Positions 1-9,180 of a DNA stretch of 64,000 nt are shown in pieces. This DNA is from Oreohelix idahoensis (lineage: Eukaryota; Mollusca; Gastropoda; Stylommatophora; Oreohelicidae): NCBI GenBank assembly GCA_024509875.1, contig JAMPIV010015278.1, forward strand, positions 62,001 through 126,000, in the 5' to 3' direction. The position numbers and the translations under genes are program-made. Each line of letters opens with the position of its first letter. Within the stretch, counting starts at the first letter, position 1. The notes under the pieces are model-generated. The model saw only the letters and a list, made by a program, of their open reading frames with translations. It did no database searches and was not told the origin of the DNA.

Positions 1-1151
1 GGGAAAGAGCTCCTTGAGGGACAGGTAGCTATCAAATATTCAGTTGACTTGCATCTAAAACATCATTTGGGAAGAGGGCCTTGAGGGCACTTGGCTGCCA
101 TGTGGTCTGATAGGTCTCCACAATTGTAGCATCTTATCTTTCTGGGCTTCCTCTGTGCCATGGGTCGCCCCCTGCTGCCCTTACACTCTTGATCGCCAAT
201 GCCGCATACATAAATTGCTTCCATGCCCTGGACCGATGGTTTGCTGCCAAACTCTACTCGTTCATTCCTCGCCAGACTCCGGAATCCATTTCTGAAGATC
301 TTGGTTTGATGTACGAATACATCAATACCTCCATCATCTGGCGTGATGAACCCCCATCCCCTGTGGACACTATACCACTTGCAAACTCCTTTTCGCCTTG
401 TCGGTGCAGCTGCGTTTGTTGGTGCTGTCAGCTCACAGCTTTCCCTGACAACAGCCTAACTCTCACATACAAGAAGGTCTAGTCGAGGTTCCTGCGGACA
501 CACCTCCTCGTCTTGCGTTGGCTGTTCCCGCGGACACACCTCCTCGTCTTGCGTTGGCTTTTCCCGCGGACACACCTCCTCGTCTTGCGTTGGCTGTTCC
601 CGCGGACACACCTCCTCGTCTTGCGTTGGCTGTTCCCTCGGCTGGCTTGGTGCTCTCTTTCTCTGCACCTCCTCTTGTGCTGGCAAACTGGCCTGTGACA
701 TATGTGCTAACTGGAACTTTAGAAGAGATAATTCTGCTTTGAGTGCCTCCTCTTCACTGTGGGCTTCTGGACTTGCTATCTGCACCAGTGTCTCTGGCTT
801 TTTTCCTCCCAAGAAAACAGAACATTCCCTAGACCCCTGACTCCCGGCCTGGAAATTCCTGGTCATCTCACTGACTGGTGGTTGCTCGCTGTAGGCTCTT
901 TCTATTATCTTGAGTAACTGCTCAGGGCTGGCCTTTGCTCCGCCATGTATCCGTAATTCTCTAGATACCCATGGTGTCACGTTGTTCCAGATCATGTCTA
1001 ACTTGTCTTCTGCCCAAAAAGGCGCCACCTTCCACGCGGCCTCTACATCTTCCACAAACTCTTGCCAAGTGGTACTCCCCTCGCTACTAAATAACCTTAT
1101 CTATGGCCCCTTCACGTACACTACCTTCACAGGCGCATTGGTCGAAGCCAT
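1..1151 (-). pseudogene. T1 Gag fused to LIN28-like cold-shock domain and CCHC knuckles (partial)
   Basis: The frame begins at ATG 1151-1149. It reads a Gag-like region (about 1100-650), an acidic repeat (634-491), a cold-shock domain (about 395-180) and two zinc knuckles (about 131-20), then leaves the window. In-frame stops are TAG at 1103-1101, TAG at 458-456 and TGA at 65-63. The last sits between the knuckles, where T2 has CGA, so it is a CpG-type decay. The second knuckle histidine of T2 is Tyr here. Unlike T2, codon 167-165 is CGA and not TGA, so the cold-shock domain and knuckles are joined without a stop in this copy. The frame has no indels across its visible length. See the T2 entry for the domain argument. 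Confidence 0.85.
491..634 (-). repeat. 36-bp in-frame minisatellite in T1 gag (4 units)
   Basis: Four 36-bp units encode a 12-residue acidic repeat (EQPTQDEEVCPR-type). T2 has two units at 50406-50477, so the array changed by whole codon-preserving units after the duplication. Confidence 0.9.
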
Positions 1152-1227
1152 CTTGATGCAAGACTGCACTGCTGGGTGTTTACAATATTTGTCCGTTTGC
1201 TGTCTGCTCAGTGTCACTGTCTGCCTT

Positions 1228-1245
1228 ATCCTACAGACGACGCCA
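1228..1245 (-). promoter_or_regulatory. Primer-binding site of T1
   Basis: Just inside the 5' LTR the minus strand reads TGGCGTCGTC followed by TGTAGGAT. TGG complements the CCA end of a tRNA. The site starts a few bases after the LTR end, as expected for minus-strand priming. Its two ends resemble the TGGCG...AGGAT tRNA-Arg type sites of some gypsy elements; the middle does not match well. Confidence 0.55.
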
Positions 1246-1250
1246 ATTTT

Positions 1251-1873
1251 CGTAGGGTGGGCGAGATGGTGATGATGATATTGATGCTGTGATGTTTGAT
1301 CACTCTCTTTTCACACTCGCACCGACCCGAACAACAATACAACTCTGGATTCTAGAGGCAGGGGCTGTATTTATTTTTACAACCCATTCAGTGACTCAAC
1401 AAACATTAAACAAATAAACCATCGAACATAACAAAACAAAACACTCAACAGTGCTCGATTGCTAGTCTGAAGAAACAAACAAAGCAACGAATAGTTAAAA
1501 TCATAATCTTGTCTGGACTGATACTTAAGAAGGGCCGCTGCTGGTTCGCTATTTCTTTTATAAGCCCAGGTCGAATCACTCTTACTGCGCGCTAGGCGTA
1601 TTAATTTAGCCGCATAAACAACACTCACGATTATTGCTTTAGAAGGCCCAACAACAGAAATATACACAACTATTTCTAGAGCAAAAACACCACTATCAAA
1701 TATAAAACGCCACTATGCACCAAAACTAATTTCTAGGCGTTATTATGGCCTTTTCATCAATCTTGAACAATTTTCACATCCCAGAATGCTTCGCGCACAT
1801 CGAAAATATGTGGGCGATAAATCTGCCTCAAAAACAGGTAGGGGGCGGGCGTCTCCTTTTTGGCCCCATCACA
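1251..1873 (-). mobile_element. 5' LTR of T1, internally deleted
   Basis: It matches the T2 5' LTR at both ends but lacks about 1.2 kb (T2 about 51350-52540); the junction is near 1515. On the minus strand it keeps a TATAAAAG box (1562-1555) and an AATAAA signal (1375-1370). The minus-strand LTR begins TGTGATGGGG. Confidence 0.8.
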
Positions 1874-1877
1874 ATTA

Positions 1878-3187
1878 GAAAGAGAAGCTGCTGCTGAGGA
1901 GAGAAAACTTCAAGCTGCTGCTGCTGCTTAGGAGAGAAAACTTCAAGCTGAGGCTGCTGCTGAGGAGAGAAAATTTCAAGCTGCTGCTGAGGAGAGAAAA
2001 CTTAAAGCTGCTGCTGAGGAGAGAAAACTTCAAGCTGCTGCTGAGGAAAGGAAAGCACAAATGGAACATGAGGAAAAACTATTAGCTTTGGAGTTGGAGA
2101 AATTAAAGGTGATGAATATGAGTGCTCCTCAATCAACTTCGGGTAAGATAAAGAAGAATACTTACAAGGTTAAATTACCTCCTTTCAACCCTCTAAAGGA
2201 CGACATAACATTCTACCTGGATAGATTCCAATTAACATGCGTAGCGCATAAGGTAGATAAGGAACAATATGTCGAATAACTGATGGGGTTACTTTCAGGT
2301 GAACCATTGAGTACTGTAATGGCAGTAGAGGAAACTGTTAGAACTAATTATGAAGTTGTCAGGGCAACATTACTTAAGAGATATCAATTAAAAGAAGAAG
2401 ATTGTCGTCTTCGTTTTAAGACAATGCTACCAGAAACTGGAGTAGAGTTCTCTGACTTTATTACTAAGGTTCGTCTTACATTCGGGACCCCAAGATGCAG
2501 CAATAGTGAATGCAGTCAGCGACTCATAGCTTGACTGCCTGCGTCAGGACCAGCGAACCAGAGCTGGTCAAGACCGTGCTCCACCTCTACGTAGTGGTCC
2601 TAGAAACAGTCTGCAGCAGTGCAGGCTGGCTGAGCGAGCATGGATCGAAGTGGGAAGACAAACCCGGTCCTTAAAAAATGCCGTGCAGAAGTCGGATGTG
2701 TCGATCGAAAGGTGCAGATATCACAGCTTAGGCGCAAACAGACACAACGCAACCACCGTCCTTTTCAGGACGAACGAAGAAGAAGAAGAAGTCTTACATT
2801 CACACGGTGGATTGAGTTGTCTAAAACAGAAAAAACATATGAAGCCCTTATGGACTTATTACTTCGAGATAAAGTTATGTCATCGGTCAATGAGTCTTTC
2901 CTGGCTTTTATTCATGAGCGTAAACTAAAGACATAAAAGACATGGAAGAATACTGTTGCCAGTATGTAACTGCACATCCCCATGCTACTGTTAGCAATGC
3001 TAGGGTGAAAGAAGAATTGCCGGTTGCTTCTGCAGCACCATATGGCCCAAATTTTATGAATAAATTCCAAGGTGCTCAACACAACTTCAATAAGAAGAGC
3101 AATCGTAATTATGATCAGAATCAGGGTAACCCATCACATAATGTGTCTTCTTCAAAGAACTGGAGGCGATCTGATAGTCCTCGTTAA
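1878..3187 (+). pseudogene. A1 gag remnant: coiled coil and SCAN-like capsid
   Basis: The region first encodes about five repeats of an AAAEERKLQ-type unit (1887-2060), a charged coiled coil, with a TAG at 1929-1931. A capsid region follows (from about 2130: LPPFNPLKDDITFYLDRF), with TAA at 2277-2279 replacing a Gln-type codon. A SINE-like insert (2484-2790) splits the motif that runs from KVRLTF to RWIELSKTEKTYEALMDLLL. A one-base frameshift lies near 2930, before the Asn-rich linker. Families B and C conserve the same YRLRFK...RWIELS...LLLRDK...FLAFIHERK pattern, which resembles the vertebrate SCAN fold. The fragments are non-functional. Confidence 0.85.
2484..2790 (+). mobile_element. SINE-like retroposon inserted in A1 gag
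   Basis: A 307-bp insert begins GGGACCCC and ends in (GAA)n. It is flanked by an exact 11-bp duplication GTCTTACATTC (2473-2483 and 2791-2801). Removing insert plus one duplication restores a gag alignment with families B and C. A short body, a simple-repeat tail and a variable-length target duplication suggest LINE-mobilised retroposition. I see no convincing A/B box pair in the tail-defined orientation. The same insert is in A2. Confidence 0.75.
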
Positions 3188-3211
3188 TTCGGGTCCTATA
3201 ATTATGGAAAC

Positions 3212-4459
3212 TTGCGAAGAGGTAGTCACTATAGACACTTTCAAGGCTATCCTTCGCGGGGGCATCGTAACCAAACAGGTAAACACTATGATCAGTGGGG
3301 TAATGACAATAGTGATTATGGAAACTGGGATTCGAACCAGAGCGGTGGTCAAGGTAGATCAAACTATGATAATTTCAGAGGAGATAATAATCACGGTAGA
3401 TCAAACTATGATAATTTCAGAAGGAATAATAATCGTAGTAGAGCTCAATACAAGAAAAAGAGATCACATCACCAGAGAAACTCGGTACAACAAGAGTCTC
3501 ATGGTGCCAATAATCAGGTGAACGAGAATAAAAATTATAATGTTGTCACTTGTGCAGCTTTTCACTTTGGGAGAGCATCTAAATGCACCCAATGCTCAAC
3601 ATTATTTGAACCAACCACTGTAACTACTTTGAGTTGTGGTCACCCTCTGCCCGCTCTCCCTGCTGCAATTGCGCATGACGGAAGAGGATCGCTTATCTTG
3701 CATAGAGGTCTCGTGGATAGTAACCCAGTCTCAGTGCTATTTGATTCTGGGTGCACTACTATCGGGGTTAAGCAGTCGCTTATAGATCCTCGCTGTGCTA
3801 CAGGGAAAATAGTTAAATGTGTAACATTTGGTGGCACAGTTGAAAAGTACTCAACCGCTATTATTCACATTGCTACTCCTTTCTTTACGGGAGATGTCTA
3901 CGCGTGTCTTCTACCTAACCCTATTGAGAATCTTATAATCGGGCGTATTCACGGGGTTAAGGAATGCACCCCGCAACAAATTGCTACCTGGGAAGAACAG
4001 AATATGCAAACAGCCAATGCAGTGGTAACAAGAGCACAAGCTCTTATTCCTCAAACTTCATGTACTGAAGTTAATGAAGTAGTTAGCCAAGATGATTACT
4101 TGGAGATTTCGCATGACTCGTTTGTGAAACTTCAAGAAAAAGACACTTCTTTAGAGAAATTCTTTCTTCTCGCTAAAAACGGTGATCCGAATCAGAATAC
4201 AAATCGCAAATCATATATCACTATGAAGAATGGTATACTAGTGCGTATGGTACAACACTCAGATGCGACTATGCATTCTCAAATTCTAGTGCCCAAAAGT
4301 ATGAGAGCTTTATATCTTCAACATGCACACGATTCTCAGTGTGCTGGACACATGGGTTTTTCCCGAATTAAGTCGAGAGTTCCGGAATCTTTCTTTTGGC
4401 CATTTGTCAATAAAGACATACGAATTAATGCCGGTCTTGCAAATTATGTCAAGAGGTAA
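3212..4459 (+). pseudogene. A1 gag C-terminus, protease and integrase zinc-finger region
   Basis: An open stretch of 415 codons starts in an Asn/Arg/Gly-rich RNA-binding-like linker. It has a conserved CX2CX13CGH motif (3584-3643) and then an aspartic protease active site DSGC (3743-3754). Further on it carries the HX3H part of the integrase HHCC finger around HAHDSQCAGHMGFSR. A1 loses frame at about 4430, where A2 still reads YCRSCKICQ, so the two finger cysteines fall out of frame here. The product would be the Gag C-terminus plus protease of a Gmr1-like polyprotein. Confidence 0.88.
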
Positions 4460-5330
4460 AGTCTAGAGGTCCACGGCATGCTGCGCCTATTCAGGCAGCA
4501 GACATTCCTATCCGGCCGTTTCAGAAAATGGCCATAGACATCATTGGCCCTTTTAAGACTAAATCGGCCTAGGGATATCAATTTATCCTTACGTGCGTTG
4601 ATATGTGCACGCGTTGGCCAGAGGTTATTCCTCTTAAGAGCATTTCCACTGCTGATATCGCAGACGCTCTTTGGCTTATATTTTCTCGTTTAGGTTTTCC
4701 TGGGGAAATATTGTCAGACCATGGCACACAATTGATATCAGAGACAATGTCGCAGGTAATGTCTACTCTGCACATTAAGAGATCTCTGAGTAGTATTTAT
4801 CACCCAATGTCTAATGGGTTAGTTGAGCGTCTCAATAGAACACTCAAGAACTTACTGAGGAAGATAACTGAGGATCATCCTCAGGATTGGGACAGGGTCC
4901 TACTCGCGGCTCTCTTTGCTTATAGGGAGGTCCCCAACGAACATACAGGATTTTCTCCTTTTGAACTTGTCTTTGGCTCGCGACCGCGCGGTCCTATGTC
5001 TTTGCTGCATGATCTTATAACTGCTGATAATATCGACTATGACACAAAATATTCATATGAGTATGTCATTGCTCCCAGAAAGAAAATTATTGAAGCATGC
5101 AAGCTAGCAACTTCATCATCCGAATTTGCTAAGGAAAAGGCAAGGCTATTTGCTAATAAGAAGAGACGCCTACGTCAACTTTGTCCTGGAGACAAAGCGT
5201 TGGTTTTACTTCCTTCTATGGAGAACAGACTGCTTATTACATGGAAAGGTCCATATACAATAGTCTCGACGATTTCCGATGTCGATTATGTTGTCGATAT
5301 TGATGGAAGGCATAAAACCTTCCATTTAAT
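4460..5330 (+). pseudogene. A1 integrase core and GPY/F module
   Basis: The frame covers AIDIIGPF (first catalytic Asp), a TAG at 4570-4572, CTRWPEVIPL, LSDHGTQLIS (second Asp), NGLVERLNRTLK (Glu) and a C-terminal GPY/F-type module (WKGPYTIVSTI). The D,D-35-E residues are present, but the stop and a one-base loss near 5325 uncouple it from protease and RT. It lies upstream of RT, the Gmr1 arrangement. A2 shares the stop and the frameshift. Confidence 0.88.
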
Positions 5331-6922
5331 ATGCTTACGGAATATCATGAGCGACCAGATTATTTGCAGCCTATTTTTCAGGCGACGGACGATTCTCCAG
5401 TCCAACAAGGTCATATCTCATCCCTGTCAGTTATACAGTATGAGGAAACTACTTTTTCGGATGTTAACCTACCTCTTCCTATGATTCCACTTACTTCTAC
5501 GGAATCATGGAGAAACGTTACTGTTTCTTCTAATTTGTCTTTTGAAGAACAGCGACAAATATCTTCTACGCTACAGGTATTTCAGGATATCCTTACCGAC
5601 ATTCCTGGACACACACATGTCATTGAGCATGACATTATACTTACTGATCATACTCCGATCAGAGTAAGACCATACCCTATTACTATTCATTTTCAAGCTC
5701 AAGTCGAGAAAGAATTGGATGAAATGATACAATTGAAGATAACTGAACCATCCACCTCAGCATACTCTTCGTCCATGGTTATTGTTCGGAAGAAAGACAA
5801 TAACCTACGCCTTTGCGTAGATTATCGCAAATTAAACCAAGTTACGAAGTTCGATGCTGAACCTATGCCTTTATTAGAAGATCTACTTATTAGACTTTCT
5901 AACTCTCGATTCTTTACTAAGCTTGACTTGTCAAAAGGCTATTGGCAAGTTCCGTTAACTGAACACTCCAAACCTCTCACTGCTTTCTCAACACCTAGGG
6001 GTTTGTTTCAGTGGAATTTTATGCCTTTCGGGCTTATGAACGCTCCGGCTACTTTCGTACGCATGATGCGTCGAATTCTCTCATATCGTTCAGATGTCAT
6101 TGCATACTTAGATAACATCTGTCTTTTCGGTAATACTTGGTAAGATCACTATTTGGGGTTAAATGAATTACTGTCAACTCTACGCGAGCATAATTTGACT
6201 GCAAAATCCTCTAAAACCCTTGTTGGGTTTAGCGAAATTTTTTTCCTGAGGCATCGAGTTGGTCATGGTCTATTGAAGACAGAGGACCAAAACATTTCTA
6301 AGATATTAAATATCTCTGTGCCCAAAACAAAGAAACAAGTACGTAGTCTTTTTGGGATTAATACAATTCTACGGAAGATTCATTAAGAATCTATCCTCTA
6401 TCATGGCACCACTCTCAACCCTATTGAGGAAAGGGTCTCCTAAAAAGGTGCGCTGGTCTCAAGAATGTCAAGCTTCATTGGATCAGATTAAGAATTTGTC
6501 CTCATCCCCACCTATCTTAAGGCTACCTATTGCTGATAAGACTTTTGTTCTTCGTAGTGACGCCTCATCCACAGGGATCGGAGCGGCACTAATGCAAGAG
6601 TATTCAGGAACTCTGCATCCTGTAATGTATATTTCTAGGAAACTGAATGCGGCAGAAGGGAATTTCTCGGTTTTAGACCGTGTGTTTTTTCGCTATGGTT
6701 TGGTCAATCCTTAAGTTACAAAGATTCCTTCTTGGTGCGCATATCATTGTGGAAACAGACCAAAAAACTCTTACAGCTATTCAGTGTAAGAATTTGAAGA
6801 GCTCGAGATCTACTCGATATGCTATTGCTCTTCAACCTTTTCATTTCACGGTGCGAGCTTTCCGTGGTCTGGATAATGTGATGGCAGACATACTGTCTAG
6901 ATGCCCACATGAGTCCACTTAA
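5331..6922 (+). pseudogene. A1 reverse transcriptase and RNase H
   Basis: RT spans about 5620-6290 with CVDYRKLN, LDLSKGYWQVPL, TPRGLFQWNFMPFG and the catalytic box. The box reads YLDN (6105-6116) where an active RT needs YxDD, so the second catalytic Asp is replaced by Asn (GAT to AAT type change). A TAA follows at 6141-6143. RNase H (about 6543-6915) shows RSDASSTGIG, ETDQKTL and NVMADILSRC but is split by T-run frameshifts near 6350 (A1 only) and 6690 (shared with A2). RT/RNase H is dead in both A copies. Confidence 0.92.
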
Positions 6923-7743
6923 GTCTTGTGTCTTAGTTTTTCCTGATACACTGCTAGACATATGTCTCTTCACTATACTTATATACATTAACACATTTGT
7001 TGTCAACTTAGAGTGGTAAATTAGTTGTTTTCTTTCTCTATTACCATCTTTAGTGTAATGGAGAAGGTTGAGTTGACATAATATAAAGGTCGAAAAAAAT
7101 TAATGCGGCCACATGTAACATGTATTAGTTATTATAGTACATTAAAGCATGTTGCTAATTGTGTTATTTATATTGTTCTCAGTGCAAACTAGTACCAGGT
7201 ACGGAATGCTTTGAGAATCATGACGATGCTGCTTACATGATCTGCGACATGTGGAATTGATTGATACTTTGTGGATGTCATCTTCTATTTTGTTAGAGTA
7301 TACGCTTGAATTGTCATATGTATATAGTATAACTTTACAAATTTTGATTATGTCCATCCATTAGATGATAGTCATTATATAACATGATACTTTTATAGAT
7401 ATGTTTGTATGACTTTGCAAGATATGTTATCATTCGCATTATTATAACATTGCAATTGTTTGAATATGTATGTGATTTTTGTTAGCATCGCCAGATGTTT
7501 ATGTGATGGTACCTCCCGGATATATTTTACTTGGAGAAAATATTTTCTCTTATTTTGTGAGGTGAACTTTTGTTCTCTCTAGACGCGCTATTGTGCGTTG
7601 GTTGGGTCTGATATTATGTCGTTATATTTATTGATCCTTTCATCGGCGCATCATTCATACGTTATGAGCTTGTTGCATCTCGCTCATTGATGTATTTCAA
7701 AAAAAAAATGTATCATTTTTTAAATAAGGAGGGAGTGGTAGTC
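6923..7743 (+). other. A1 3' untranslated region with polypurine tract
   Basis: About 800 bp of AT-rich sequence with no credible coding potential. The purine run TAAGGAGGGAGTGG (about 7725-7738) lies immediately before the LTR start and is the likely polypurine tract that primes plus-strand DNA. Confidence 0.7.
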
Positions 7744-9180
7744 TGTTACCGTCATTTGTGTCGGTACCAGAAGATGTAAATCTACTTAATATTTTTGATG
7801 GTCGAAGGTACAGAAATTTTTGATGGTCGAAGGTACAGAACTCTATGTTGACTCCCTGACACAGGTTGATTAGGGGTTACCTTCCCTGTGTTTATTCTTT
7901 CTTAAGACGGGATAGTTATCTGTTCTCAAATCTGTTCAGTCTACGTATGCGCTAGCTTTTAGCGCAAACCAAGCAGACTTCCGTCTGGAGTGATGACCTG
8001 GTTTCTGCCGGACGAAGATGTCCGTTGTGTCTTCTCTGCATTATCTGGGGAAAAGATAGTCTTGTCATATTAGAGATTTCCCCAGAGTTATTCAGTTCGT
8101 CTGGAATGACGACAGGTGTTATTTTGTGTATTGTTTGGAATTCTGTCCAAGGTAAAATTACTTTATTATTACGCAAAGCCTGCAGAACATTTAGTATGAA
8201 CCTGTGAGTAGCGCTCACAGTTCTTGTAATCCAGAGTCCATTATGTGTGCTTGACGTAGCCAGTTAGGTCTATCGTTGAAGTACTTTATAGAAGCACAAT
8301 AACCATATATTGTTATGAAACCCGCACCATGGCGGTACGTTTCAGCATGAAAGATAATACATGCCTATGAAAAAATGTACGGTTGTTCATCAACCATTAT
8401 GAGGCCCATCATTACGGTCTATAACGTTGAGCAGAGGAAGAAGTACCTGAAAGGTGAAACCATGTGAAGTCTTGACTTTGGTTACAAGTTCACAGACTTC
8501 TATATTAAGCAACTATATTTGTTAAGGACTACCTGACGCGTTCAGTCAGGGGCCCTGAGCTCCAGTAGGAAAAGAATGGGTTGTCAAGCCAGTGTTATTA
8601 GCATCATACCTACGAGCTATACATAACTGATGATGTTCAATGTTATTAATAATTACCACCTATGAACAGTTGTTAAAGGACAGACCATTATCGATAACGT
8701 CCTTATAGATGAGTGGTTCAAGCTTTATTTACCAGATGTTTGCAAGTCATAACCAATATACATGATGTTCTTGATTCTCGTCCATTTGACTGTCCCTGTT
8801 GATGTCACTGTGTCACGTAATTAAATGGTTGAAAGTTCCAGCAGTCTTCTACAATTACTGACTACTGCATATGAGTGAGCGGGTGTCTTGTTTACATTTC
8901 AAAGATCCTGTACGCATTCGTGTCTCTACACACCCACCTCACTTGTCAACCACACACTCTTCAAGTACCTCACATATAAGATATATCTCATGTACGAATG
9001 TCAACATGACACCCTTTCAGCGCCTCAACGCCTGGTGAGCTATACATGCATAACAAAGCTGCTTGGCTCAGGTCTGACGGACTACAACGGTACACAGCAA
9101 GGAGATTGTTACGTTTCTACTGGTCATAAACAATACCCCACTTTAACATTTATGACTGTAACATTCTGTGAACGTTAACA
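7744..9180 (+). mobile_element. 3' LTR of A1 (1437 bp)
   Basis: It starts TGTTACCG and ends CGTTAACA, so the termini are inverted TGTTA/TAACA. Two other copies have the same length: 58725-60161, and 33985-36760 after removing its LINE. At many sites this LTR agrees with the A2 3' LTR against the A2 5' LTR, as block duplication predicts. Confidence 0.93.

Larger units (their letters stand above)
1..1873 (-). mobile_element. LTR element T, copy T1 (5' part, truncated by window edge)
   Basis: This is the gag region and 5' LTR of a minus-strand LTR element. The right end reads CCCCATCACA and is followed by ATTA, the 4-bp target duplication matched at 38107-38110 in the duplicate. The host sequence is the gag of element A, whose frame resumes at GAAAGAGAAG (1878). 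The homologous complete element is T2 (38111-52903). Confidence 0.85.
1874..9180 (+). mobile_element. Gmr1-like LTR retrotransposon A, copy A1 (3' part)
   Basis: This is the element body downstream of the T insertion: gag remnant, protease, integrase, RT, RNase H, 3' untranslated region, polypurine tract and 3' LTR. Integrase precedes RT, the Ty1/copia-like order typical of the Gmr1 clade of Ty3/gypsy elements. Many stops and frameshifts show it is dead. It abuts satellite at 9181 with ATATA, matching the flank of A2. Confidence 0.92.

Noticed and set aside
1377..1667. Small ORF in the T LTR (also 49031-49225 and 52467-52742)
   Set aside because: It overlaps the TATA-like box and proximal promoter region of the LTR. 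Ends differ between copies and no domain is visible.
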